Below are positions 1 through 6,766 of a stretch of 10,079 nt of DNA, one piece after another (position 1 is the first letter of the stretch; each line of letters begins with the position of its first letter). The notes beneath the pieces are model-generated. The model was not told where the DNA came from and did no database searches. It saw nothing but the letters and a program-made list of their open reading frames with translations. Origin of the DNA: Candidatus Avipropionibacterium avicola (GTDB taxonomy: Bacteria > Actinomycetota > Actinomycetes > Propionibacteriales > Propionibacteriaceae); the NCBI GenBank assembly GCA_018715445.1, contig DVLP01000457.1:1-10079 (forward strand), written 5' to 3'. The translations under genes and the position numbers were made by a program.

Positions 1-25
1 CCACTGCGCTGTTGGGACACCCGAC

Positions 26-51
26 TTTTGAGTCAAACTGATTTTGAGTCA
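26..51. repeat. Tandem TTTTGAGTCA direct repeat
   Basis: The 10-mer TTTTGAGTCA occurs at 26-35 and again at 42-51, so the copies are 16 bp apart, about one and a half helical turns. The first copy sits inside a perfect palindrome TTTGA-G-TCAAA (27-37), and both contain the symmetric core TGAGTCA. Paired symmetric sites of this kind can be repressor or activator binding sites for a gene beyond the left edge. No matching promoter hexamers could be identified nearby, so the function is inference. Confidence 0.4.
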
Positions 52-131
52 GCGCACCGCCCGAGAGATCGCGCGCCGAACGATGTGAACCCGCCACAGC
101 ACTGGCCAGCCGACGCTGCGCCCCAGAGACG

Positions 132-170
132 CTCCCGCACCGCAGAAACGAGAATCGGCCCCTGCGGGAG
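132..170. repeat. 8-bp inverted repeat, 23-nt spacer
   Basis: CTCCCGCA (132-139) and TGCGGGAG (163-170) are exact reverse complements separated by 23 nt. The structure would fold as a stem with a large loop. There is no T-run on either side, so it is not a classical intrinsic terminator. It may be a chance occurrence in GC-rich DNA. Confidence 0.25.
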
Positions 171-273
171 TTCCGCAGAGGCCGACCAAAGTCCCAGGTC
201 AGCGGACCAAACGCTTAGCAACTGATGGTAGATCGGAACTCGTCCGACGAGCCCAACAGGAAGTCGAGAAGAT

Positions 274-291
274 AAAACCCCTGGTCAGAGG
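274..291 (-). terminator. Weak intrinsic-terminator-like hairpin after ychF
   Basis: Just beyond the ychF stop, the minus strand reads CCTCTGACCAGGGG, a 5-bp stem with one G-U pair and a 4-nt loop (291 to 278). It is followed by TTTT and a T-rich stretch. On the plus strand the same hairpin is followed by CGCTTTTT, so it could act in both directions. The stem is short, so efficiency is uncertain, but the place is right for the end of the six-gene minus-strand run. Confidence 0.35.
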
Positions 292-297
292 CGCTTT

Positions 298-1371
298 TTA
301 GACGTTGAATCTGAACTCCACGACGTCGCCGTCCTGCATCACGTAGTCCTTGCCCTCCAGCCGGACCTTGCCTGCTGAACGGGCAGCCACCATCGACCCG
401 GCAGCGACCAGGTCGTCGAAGGAGACGACCTCGGCCTTGATGAAGCCCTTCTCGAAGTCGGTGTGGATGACCCCGGCCGCCTGCGGAGCGGTCCAGCCCT
501 TGCCGATGGTCCAGCCGCGGGCCTCCTTGGGTCCGGCGGTCAGATAGGACTGCAGGCCCAGGGTGTCGTAACCGACGCGGGCCAGGACGTCGAGTCCAGG
601 CTCCTCGATCCCCATGTCAGCAAGGAACTCGGTGGCTTCCTCGGGCTCCATCTCGGAGAGTTCGGCTTCGATCTTGGCGTCGAGGAAGATCGCCTCGGCC
701 GGTGCGACGAGCTCGCGCATCCGGGCCTTGAGGTCCTCGTCGGCCAACTCGTCGGAGTCACAGTTGAAGACGTACAGGAAGGGCTTGGCCGTCAGCAGGA
801 AGAGCTCTCGCAGCGGTTCCAGGTCCAGCCCCGCGGCGAACACGCCCTTGCCGGACTCCAGCACCTGCTGGGCCGCCAGCACCGCCTCGACCACCTCACG
901 GCGGTCCTTGTTCATCCGGGCTTCCTTCTCCAACCGGGGAAGGGCCTTCTCGATGGTCTGCAGATCGGCCAGCACCAGCTCGGTGTTGATGGTGTCGAGG
1001 TCACTGGCGGGATTCACCCCGCCGTCGACGTGGGTGACGTCGGCGTCACGGAAGACCCGGGTCACCTGACAGATCGCGTCGGCCTCACGGATGTGGGACA
1101 GGAACGCATTGCCCATCCCCTCCCCCTGGCTCGCGCCACGCACGATGCCGGCGATGTCGACGAAGCTGACCGTGGCCGGCACGATCCGCTCCGAGGAGAA
1201 CACCTGCGCCAGTTTCGGCAGCCGGGAGTCCGGCACGCCGACCACGCCCACATTGGGGTCGATGGTCGCGAACGGATAGTTCGCCGCCAGGACGTCGTTG
1301 CGGGTGAGCGCGTTGAACAGGGTCGACTTGCCCGCGTTGGGGAGTCCGACGATACCGATGGTGAGTGCCAC
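298..1371 (-). CDS. ychF: Redox-regulated/ribosome-binding ATPase YchF (OLA1 family)
   Basis: YchF is a universally conserved cytosolic Obg-related P-loop NTPase that prefers ATP, binds ribosomes and affects translation and stress responses. The 357-residue protein is full length. It shows the Walker A motif GLPNAGKST (residues 9-17), the switch region ANYPFATIDPN (30-40), the G3 block DIAGIVRGASQGEGMGN (72-88) and a C-terminal TGS domain starting near TAGPKEARGWTIG (278-290) and ending in GDVVEFRFNV. The central helical insertion occupies roughly residues 120-195. The GTG start immediately precedes the conserved ALTIGIVGLPN, and only a weak AGG lies upstream. Two points differ from the E. 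coli protein. Position 35, a redox-relevant Cys there, is Ala here. The G4 motif, normally NxxE, reads NCDS (203-206) followed by DE. The gene is the last of the minus-strand run, 35 nt after the FMN reductase gene, and could be co-transcribed with it. Identification is very secure. Confidence 0.97.
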   Translation of the reverse strand: MALTIGIVGLPNAGKSTLFNALTRNDVLAANYPFATIDPNVGVVGVPDSRLPKLAQVFSSERIVPATVSFVDIAGIVRGASQGEGMGNAFLSHIREADAICQVTRVFRDADVTHVDGGVNPASDLDTINTELVLADLQTIEKALPRLEKEARMNKDRREVVEAVLAAQQVLESGKGVFAAGLDLEPLRELFLLTAKPFLYVFNCDSDELADEDLKARMRELVAPAEAIFLDAKIEAELSEMEPEEATEFLADMGIEEPGLDVLARVGYDTLGLQSYLTAGPKEARGWTIGKGWTAPQAAGVIHTDFEKGFIKAEVVSFDDLVAAGSMVAARSAGKVRLEGKDYVMQDGDVVEFRFNV

Positions 1372-1406
1372 GTCTGCCGAGCCTACCGGTCAGGGCCGCG
1401 ATTCGC

Positions 1407-1961
1407 TCAGCGCAGTCCGGCCACGGCTCCGGCGAGCGCCTCGAGCCGGTCCAGCAGGGCCACGATCTCGTCCTCGCGTCGCTCCAAAGGGGTGAAACGG
1501 CCCTCGGAGTCGAACTCGGTGAACATCGAGGCCGACAGCTGCTCACGGATCGCGTACAGGTGGGCGTTGGCGACGACGGTGCGCCAGTGCTCCACGGCCC
1601 GCACCCCCGCGTCGGCCCCGTACGAGACGAAGGCGACGGCCTTCTGTCCCCACTCGGGATAGATCGAGTCGAAGGCGTTCTTGAACGCCCCCGGCACACC
1701 GTGGTTGTACTCCGGGGTGACGAAGACGAAGCCGTCGTAGCCGTCGATCGTCTCGCTCCACGCCCGGACCTGGGGGTCGCTGTACTGGCGCTGGGCGGCA
1801 CCGGGGACCACCGGGTCGGTCAGGATCGGCAGGTCGAACGTCGCCAGGTCGACCAGTTCGTAGGTCGCCTCACGCCCGGCGGTGCGCTCCAACACCCAAC
1901 GGGCCACACCTTCACCCTTGCGTCCTTGACGCACGCTGCCGATCACGATGGCGATCTTCAC
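1407..1961 (-). CDS. NADPH-dependent FMN reductase family flavoprotein
   Basis: This is a 184-residue flavodoxin-like oxidoreductase of the NADPH_FMN_red family (PF03358; SsuE/ChrR/azoreductase relatives). Members use NAD(P)H to reduce FMN, quinones, chromate or azo compounds in the cytosol. The N-terminal phosphate-binding loop GSVRQGRKGEG (8-18) follows the first beta strand KIAIVI. The family signature TPEYNHGVPGAFKNAFD (82-98) binds the isoalloxazine ring. A third conserved segment, SYGADAGVRAVEHWR (113-127), is also typical. The length matches the family. The GTG start is supported by a strong Shine-Dalgarno AAGGAGAGGA (1971-1980), 9 nt upstream. It lies 54 bp after the lacI stop and 35 bp before ychF. 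It could supply reduced flavin or detoxify quinones; the substrate cannot be read from the sequence. No signal peptide or membrane segment is present. Confidence 0.93.
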   Translation of the reverse strand: MKIAIVIGSVRQGRKGEGVARWVLERTAGREATYELVDLATFDLPILTDPVVPGAAQRQYSDPQVRAWSETIDGYDGFVFVTPEYNHGVPGAFKNAFDSIYPEWGQKAVAFVSYGADAGVRAVEHWRTVVANAHLYAIREQLSASMFTEFDSEGRFTPLERREDEIVALLDRLEALAGAVAGLR

Positions 1962-2015
1962 TGGGGCCAGTCCTCTCCTTGGGGTTCGCGCCCATGGTAC
2001 GGGCCGGCGCCGGTG

Positions 2016-3050
2016 TCAACGGCGTCGCCCACCCCGTCGTCGCGGGGCCGGCCCGGTCGTCCCGCGCACCTGCAGCTCAGCGTCCATGGTGACGTTCTCG
2101 ACCGGGGTCGAGGCCATCAACTGGCTCAGCAGGCCGACCGCGGCATTGCCCAGCTCCGGGCCCGGCACGGTGATGGTGGTCAGCTGAGGCGTCATCACCT
2201 GCGACATCAGGACGTCGTCACAACCGACCACGCTGATGTCCTCGGGGACAGAGACCCCCACCTCGGCCAGGCCGTCAATGATCCCGGCGGCGGTGTAGTC
2301 GTCGATCGCCATGATCGCGGTGGCGCCGGTCTCCAACATCTCCCCGACGCGATTGCGCCCGCGCAGGTAGCCGGACTGGCGCCGACGGCCCTCGATCAGC
2401 TCGATCCCCGGGCGAGCTTCGGCCCAGCGACGCAGCGCCGAGCTGCGCCGTTGCGCCACCCAGGACTCCGAGGGTCCGCGATCGAGCAGGATCCGGCGAT
2501 GTCCCAGCTCCACCAGGTGTTCGGCGGCCTCCAGGTGGGCCCCGATCGCGTGGCAGGTGACCGAGGCCAGCCCCTGGACCACCCGATTGATCAGCACCGT
2601 CGGGGTCTTGCCGATCGCGGCCCGCAGGTCGGGGGTGCGGGCCCACGGCGAGGCCATGATCATGCCGTCCACGTTCTGCACCACGCGGCGGATCAGCTCG
2701 TGCTCGGGACGCCCACCCGAACGGGCATCGACGAGCAGGACGGCCGAGTCCAGGACGTTGGTGGCATGCTCGACCGCTCGCACCAGTGGAGGGAAGAACG
2801 GGTTGGTGATGTCGCCGACCAACAGCCCGATCAGGCCCGTACGCCCGGTGGCCAGGCTCCTGGCCAGGCGACTCGGGGCGTACCCCTTCTGGGTGGCCAG
2901 GTCGAGGATGCGCTCCCGTACCGACTCGCGGACCAGATCAGGCCGCGAGAACGCTCGCGACACCGTCGAGGGTGACAGGCCGAGCTCGGCGGCCAACGAA
3001 TAGATCGTGATGTCCTGCGTGCTCGACGCGTGGTGGCCCTCCTGCTGCAT
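2016..3050 (-). CDS. LacI-family transcriptional regulator
   Basis: This 344-residue LacI/GalR-type repressor is presumably a dimer that binds an operator palindrome and is released or activated by a small, usually sugar-derived, ligand. The N-terminal helix-turn-helix spans about residues 14-38 (ITIYSLAAELGLSPSTVSRAF), the hinge helix is near SRLARSLATGR (60-70), and the periplasmic-binding-protein-like core begins at TGLIGLLVGDITNPFF (71-86). Other family marks are LGHRRI (182-187), the GPSESW loop (192-197), AIMAIDD (245-251) and PEDISVVGCDD (269-279). The C-terminus ends in an unusual Arg-rich tail (PRRRGGRRR). An in-frame GTG at 3074 would add eight residues. I prefer ATG 3050 because GGGAAGGA lies 7 nt upstream. 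The gene follows the M18 aminopeptidase by 40 bp on the same strand. No LacI-type operator could be assigned by eye, so its target and effector are unknown. Confidence 0.94.
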   Translation of the reverse strand: MQQEGHHASSTQDITIYSLAAELGLSPSTVSRAFSRPDLVRESVRERILDLATQKGYAPSRLARSLATGRTGLIGLLVGDITNPFFPPLVRAVEHATNVLDSAVLLVDARSGGRPEHELIRRVVQNVDGMIMASPWARTPDLRAAIGKTPTVLINRVVQGLASVTCHAIGAHLEAAEHLVELGHRRILLDRGPSESWVAQRRSSALRRWAEARPGIELIEGRRRQSGYLRGRNRVGEMLETGATAIMAIDDYTAAGIIDGLAEVGVSVPEDISVVGCDDVLMSQVMTPQLTTITVPGPELGNAAVGLLSQLMASTPVENVTMDAELQVRGTTGPAPRRRGGRRR

Positions 3051-3057
3051 CACCCCA

Positions 3058-3065
3058 TCCTTCCC
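3058..3065 (-). promoter_or_regulatory. Shine-Dalgarno deciding the lacI start
   Basis: The minus strand carries GGGAAGGA here, 7 nt before ATG at 3050. This favours that start over the in-frame GTG at 3074, which has no comparable AGGA-type site at proper spacing. Confidence 0.6.
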
Positions 3066-3090
3066 GAACGCCACCCGTCCCGCCAGCGAC

Positions 3091-4395
3091 TCACAACGTC
3101 AGGAAGGCGGTGGCAGCCCGGGCCAGGCTGTAGGGGTCGTCGGCGCCGGCCAGTTCCCGGGCCGAGTGCATCGACAGCAGTGCGATCCCGACGTCGATGG
3201 TCGTGATCCCCAGCCGGGTCGCGGTGATCGGACCGATCGTCGACCCACAGGGCAGGGCGTTGTTGGACACGAAGTCCTGCGTCGGGACCTGGGCACGATC
3301 ACAGGCCGTGCGCCACAGCGCCGTGCCGACCGCATCGGTGGCGTAGCGCTGGTTGGCGTTGAGCTTCAACAAGGTGCCGCGGTTCGGCAGCGGCTGGTTG
3401 ACGGGGTCGTGATGGCCCACGTAGTTCGGGTGGACGGCATGGCCGGCATCGGCCGAGAGGCAGACCGAGGCCGACAGCATCCGCCGCAGCCCGTCCGCGT
3501 CGCGCCCCAGGCCCGCAGCGATCCCGGACAGCACGTCGGCCAGCACGGGGCCGCCGGCCCCCGAGCGACTGCCCGAACCGACCTCCTCGTGGTCGAAGCC
3601 GGCCAGCACGGTGATCGCCTCGGTGTCGGTGGCCTCGATCAGCGCCGTCAGCCCGGCGTGGACACTCGAGAGGTTGTCGAGCCGGCCACAGGCCAGGAAC
3701 TCGTCGTCAGGGCCGAAGACCGCGCCCCGAGCCGTGTCGAAGGAGACCACGTCATAGCCGAGCACTGAGCCCGGGTCGATGTCGGCCAGCCCGGCCAGAT
3801 GCGCCATGATGTCGGCCTCGGGATCGAGCCCCCACACCGGCATGGTCTGGCCCTGCTTGTCGAGCTGGACCCCCTTGTCGTTGACCCCGCGGTCCAGGTG
3901 GATCGCCAACTGCGGGATCCGCATGATCGGACCGGTCCGGACCAGGTGCTCCGTCCCGTCGGCGGTCACCAGCCGACCGGCCAGACCGAGCTCACGGTCC
4001 AGCCAGGAGTTGAGCAACGGACCGCCGTACACCTCGACCCCGAGCCCGGACCATCCGGCCGTGGTGACGCTGGGCGCCGGCTTCAGCTTGAACGCGGGCG
4101 AGTCGGTGTGGGCCCCGAGGATCGAGAAGCGACCGTCACCGACGACCTCCTGCGGGATCCGCCACGCCAGCAGCGCACCGTCGCGGACCAAGTAGTGCCC
4201 ACCGGGGCTCGCATCGAACGGCTCGGCCTCGTCCTGACGCCGGAACCCGGCCTCCTCCAGGCGCCGGGCCCCTTCGGCCGCGGCATGGAACGACGACGGC
4301 GAGGCCGCCACGAAGTCGATCAGGTCATCAACGTGACCACGCACGGCCGAGGACGGGTGGAGGGCACGGATGGGGCGGGTGACGATGGCAGACAT
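3091..4395 (-). CDS. apeB: M18 family (aspartyl-type) metalloaminopeptidase
   Basis: This 434-residue cytosolic di-zinc aminopeptidase of family M18 removes N-terminal residues, often acidic ones, from peptides. Candidate metal ligands and catalytic residues are all visible. They are His96 in GAHTDSP (94-100), Asp240 in ACGRLDN (235-241), the Glu pair at 270-271 in DHEEVGSGS, Asp316 in LSADAGHAVHPNY (313-325), and His410 in MHSARE (409-414). The length and the block order match the actinobacterial ApeB/PepC type. ATG at 4395 gives the family's usual N-terminus, with HVDDLIDFVAASPSSFH at 21-37. The open frame runs on upstream to 4512, but those 39 residues are Arg/His-rich, unlike the family, and overlap the FAD oxidoreductase gene. 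The Shine-Dalgarno is weak (GGATGG about 5 nt upstream). The gene lies 56 bp after the FAD oxidoreductase and 40 bp before lacI. It is probably a housekeeping peptidase, with no obvious link to the neighbouring regulators. Confidence 0.95.
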   Translation of the reverse strand: MSAIVTRPIRALHPSSAVRGHVDDLIDFVAASPSSFHAAAEGARRLEEAGFRRQDEAEPFDASPGGHYLVRDGALLAWRIPQEVVGDGRFSILGAHTDSPAFKLKPAPSVTTAGWSGLGVEVYGGPLLNSWLDRELGLAGRLVTADGTEHLVRTGPIMRIPQLAIHLDRGVNDKGVQLDKQGQTMPVWGLDPEADIMAHLAGLADIDPGSVLGYDVVSFDTARGAVFGPDDEFLACGRLDNLSSVHAGLTALIEATDTEAITVLAGFDHEEVGSGSRSGAGGPVLADVLSGIAAGLGRDADGLRRMLSASVCLSADAGHAVHPNYVGHHDPVNQPLPNRGTLLKLNANQRYATDAVGTALWRTACDRAQVPTQDFVSNNALPCGSTIGPITATRLGITTIDVGIALLSMHSARELAGADDPYSLARAATAFLTL

Positions 4396-4423
4396 GCCAC
4401 CATCCAACCACCCCACCCGCGGC

Positions 4424-4439
4424 CTCCGTACGACCGGAG
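4424..4439 (-). other. Small hairpin between FAD oxidoreductase and apeB
   Basis: CTCCG (4424-4428) pairs with CGGAG (4435-4439) across a 6-nt loop, midway in the 56-bp gap. There is no T-run after it on the minus strand, so it is not an intrinsic terminator. It might act as an mRNA processing or stability element, or be chance. Confidence 0.25.
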
Positions 4440-4451
4440 CGTGGTGTCGAG

Positions 4452-6743
4452 TCAGGCGTAGGCGCGGACGCCGATGATGTGACTGTTCGGCGCACCGTTG
4501 GTGGCCAGGCACTGCACCCGGACCGCCTCCACGCTCACCGGCTCCGAGAGCAGGTGACGGTGGTGACGGTGCCGGTTGTCACGGACCTCGGCCACGGTCT
4601 GCCACTGCCCGTCCGAGCGGACCTGGAGGTCGTAGTCACGGACCAGGCTGGGCAGCGACTCCCACGGCGTGCGGTGGTGATGCAGATTGATCAGGTCGAT
4701 CCGGACGTCGTCATCGAGCACCACCTGCAGCTCGCTGACCTTGACCGGATCGTCCCAGTCCAACTGCAGGTACGGCGTCGGGTCGCCGTCCTGACCGGCC
4801 GACGCCCACATCTGCGGACCACCGTAGGGGCGGGCGTAGGGGCTGATCACCTTGTCCGGCGAGAAGGCCGCGGTCGGATCGGCGAACCGGACAGCGACAC
4901 CCTCGAACTCCCAGACCGGCTTCCACTCACGGAACTGCTCGGTCCAGGCGTCGTCGGGGCCGAGGTTGCGACGCAGCATCACCAACATGCCGGGCAGGAT
5001 CCGGTCCCCGAGCCACAGCCGCAGGCGAGGATCGGCCTTCACCACCACCACAGCGGTCCTGGCCTGGTCGACCTCGAGGTCGGCGTCCAGCTCGACCCAC
5101 TGCTTCTCCCCCGCCGACACCGAGACGGTGCCGGTGCGGACCAGCTCGTCGGGCAGGTAGTTCCGCTCGGCAGCGGTCAGCCAGACCTCGAACTCGATCT
5201 CCATGTCCTCGGCCACGTCGAGCAACAGCTCGATCCGCCCCAGACCGGGATCGGCCGGCAACATCAGGGCCAGGTCGGAGGTGAACTCGACCGTCTCGCC
5301 CGAGGGGTTCGCGGTCGGCAACGTCAGGCTCGACGACGCACTCACCCGGGCGCGGCGGGCCAGGTCGGCCTCGTCGCGGTGCTCCAGCCCGATCGTCGAG
5401 CTGTCGTTGCGCACCATGGCATTGCGCATCAGCTCGAACTGCTCGGTCGCCAGTTCCCGCGGGCTCACTCCCTCGTTCTGGGCGACGGCGGCGGCCAGGC
5501 CGGCTGCCTCACCAAGGGCACCACAGGTCGCCATCACCCGGGTGGAACCGAAGGCGACGTGGGAGGCCGAGATGTTGCGGCCGGCGAACCACAGGTTCTT
5601 GACGTTGCGCGAGTACAGGCTGCGCAGCGGCACGTCGTAGGTACCCGGCGGGTGCCAGTGCATCGAGCCCTTCTCGGTGGCGTACACCCCGCCCGGCGGG
5701 TGCAGGTCGATCGACCATCCGCCGAAGGTGACGGCATCGGCGAAGTCGGTCTGCTCCAACACATCCTGCTGGGTGAGCACGTGGTCGCCGACGAAGCGAC
5801 GGTACTCACGCTTGCCCGGAACCGCTCCGATCCATTCCAGGGTGAGGTTCTCGACGTCGGAGAACTCGCCGGAGTTCTTGATGTGGTCCCAGATGCCGTA
5901 GACGACGGCCTGCAGCTCGTCGCGCACCCGTTCGTTGTCGGAGACGATGTCGAACTCGCCACCCCACTCGATCCACCAGAACGCACATCCCTTGGCCCGT
6001 TGGTTGATCACGCGATGCTTGGGGATGGCGGTCTGCGAGATGTCGACCGCGAAGCTGGGTGGCACGAACTTCGACGGTTCGCCGATGTCCTTGCTGTAGA
6101 ACAGGATCGTCGATCCGAGGGTGTTGTTGTCGGGCACCTCGGGCGCCCACGACTCGTTGTAGGTGGCCTGCGGTTCGCGGCCCAGCATGTACTCAGCACC
6201 GGCGAGGTGGCCGACGATGCCGTCGCCGGAGCAGTCCACGAAGGCCTCGGAGGTGTAGGTGATGACCTTTTCGCTGCCCTGCTGCCACCCGACGACCGAG
6301 GTGACCTCGACCGGCTGGTCGGGATCGTTGCTCTCGCTGGTGGTGACTTCCTGGACGTTGGTGTTCAACCACAAGGTGATGTTGGGCTCGGCGTTGACGG
6401 CCTCGAGCAGCACCAGGTCCCAGTAGTACGGGTTGCCCTCCGGGTTGGTGAACTGGTTCTCCAACCACAGCTCACCCATGATCCCGGTCTCACGGGCGTA
6501 CGACTGGGCGCCGTGCGCGGTCGCACCACAGACCCACACCCGGATCTCGCTGGAGGAGTTGCCTCCCAGCACGGGGCGGTTCTGGACGAGGTTGACCGTA
6601 CGGCCCTGACGAGCGGCAGCGATGGCGGCGCAGACACCGGCCAGGCCGCCGCCGATGACGGTCAGGTCGGCGGAGCTGTCGAGGTGAATCAGTGAGCGGG
6701 GCGGGGCGGCCGCAGTCTCGGACGGGGTGCTGGATTCGGACAT
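4452..6743 (-). CDS. FAD-dependent oxidoreductase with C-terminal beta-sandwich/discoidin-like domains
   Basis: This 763-residue flavoenzyme falls in the FAD_oxidored family (PF12831-like), whose members are often mis-named 'xanthan lyase' and are frequent in sugar-catabolic loci. Residues 27-55 form the FAD-binding Rossmann fold with GGGLAG (31-36). LGGNSSSEIRVWVCG (59-73) and FVDCSGDGIVGHLAGAEY (168-185) are typical of the family. The C-terminal FAD-contacting segment runs from NLWFAGRNISASHVAFGSTR (383-402) to about 421. Residues about 470-600 look like an all-beta module. The last ~140 residues resemble an F5/8-type (discoidin-like) domain ending CLATNGAPNSHIIGVRAYA, with His-rich loops HHH (688-690) and HRHHRH (725-730). 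There is no signal peptide, so it is cytosolic. The start at 6743 is chosen because AAGGAGGA lies 10 nt upstream. An ATG at 6770 overlaps the iclR stop (ATGA) and would add nine residues. Adjacency to iclR suggests IclR control. The substrate is unknown; an oxidised carbohydrate or related polyol is only a guess. Confidence 0.9.
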   Translation of the reverse strand: MSESSTPSETAAAPPRSLIHLDSSADLTVIGGGLAGVCAAIAAARQGRTVNLVQNRPVLGGNSSSEIRVWVCGATAHGAQSYARETGIMGELWLENQFTNPEGNPYYWDLVLLEAVNAEPNITLWLNTNVQEVTTSESNDPDQPVEVTSVVGWQQGSEKVITYTSEAFVDCSGDGIVGHLAGAEYMLGREPQATYNESWAPEVPDNNTLGSTILFYSKDIGEPSKFVPPSFAVDISQTAIPKHRVINQRAKGCAFWWIEWGGEFDIVSDNERVRDELQAVVYGIWDHIKNSGEFSDVENLTLEWIGAVPGKREYRRFVGDHVLTQQDVLEQTDFADAVTFGGWSIDLHPPGGVYATEKGSMHWHPPGTYDVPLRSLYSRNVKNLWFAGRNISASHVAFGSTRVMATCGALGEAAGLAAAVAQNEGVSPRELATEQFELMRNAMVRNDSSTIGLEHRDEADLARRARVSASSSLTLPTANPSGETVEFTSDLALMLPADPGLGRIELLLDVAEDMEIEFEVWLTAAERNYLPDELVRTGTVSVSAGEKQWVELDADLEVDQARTAVVVVKADPRLRLWLGDRILPGMLVMLRRNLGPDDAWTEQFREWKPVWEFEGVAVRFADPTAAFSPDKVISPYARPYGGPQMWASAGQDGDPTPYLQLDWDDPVKVSELQVVLDDDVRIDLINLHHHRTPWESLPSLVRDYDLQVRSDGQWQTVAEVRDNRHRHHRHLLSEPVSVEAVRVQCLATNGAPNSHIIGVRAYA

Positions 6744-6753
6744 GGGGGCAGAT

Positions 6754-6761
6754 TCCTCCTT
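6754..6761 (-). promoter_or_regulatory. Strong Shine-Dalgarno of the FAD oxidoreductase
   Basis: AAGGAGGA on the minus strand is 10 nt before ATG 6743. It lies downstream of the alternative ATG at 6770, which it would place inside the coding region. It is the strongest ribosome-binding site seen in the window. Confidence 0.75.
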
Positions 6762-6766
6762 GTACG

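Larger units (their letters stand above)
1..297. other. Non-coding region at left edge
   Basis: No convincing gene is visible. The open frames here (28-225 plus, 33-221 minus) begin with rare TTG codons, lack a Shine-Dalgarno sequence and encode low-complexity Arg/Ser/Pro-rich peptides without recognisable motifs. The stretch lies downstream of ychF on the minus strand. It contains a 10-bp direct repeat near the left end, an 8-bp inverted repeat around 132-170 and a small hairpin before ychF's stop codon. The ends (about 20-50 and 225-297) are visibly more AT-rich than the neighbouring genes, as expected of intergenic DNA. Whatever gene lies to the left starts or ends outside the window. Confidence 0.6.

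Noticed and set aside
239..251. CTCGT-CCG-ACGAG mini hairpin
   Set aside because: A 5-bp stem with a 3-nt loop and no T-run on either strand; too weak to name as a terminator.
463..1662. 399-codon plus-strand open frame antisense to ychF
   Set aside because: A shadow of ychF; the composition is repetitive Gly/Val/His/Arg and it crosses the gene boundary at 1371-1407.
2004..2013. CCGGCGCCGG palindrome between lacI and the FMN reductase gene
   Set aside because: A 10-bp self-complementary GC sequence without a loop or T-run; frequent by chance in GC-rich DNA, so not called a terminator or operator.
1365..2975. 536-codon plus-strand open frame antisense to lacI and the FMN reductase
   Set aside because: It spans two recognisable minus-strand genes and their gap, with no protein-family signal and no ribosome-binding site.
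4396..4512. 39-residue N-terminal extension of the M18 aminopeptidase
   Set aside because: The extension is Arg/His-rich, overlaps the FAD gene's stop region and is absent from the family; ATG 4395 gives a normal N-terminus.
4479..6695. 738-codon plus-strand open frame antisense to the FAD oxidoreductase
   Set aside because: Its translation is low-complexity (Arg/Gly/Val/His-rich) with no motif, as expected from the third-position GC bias of the true minus-strand gene with clear FAD motifs.
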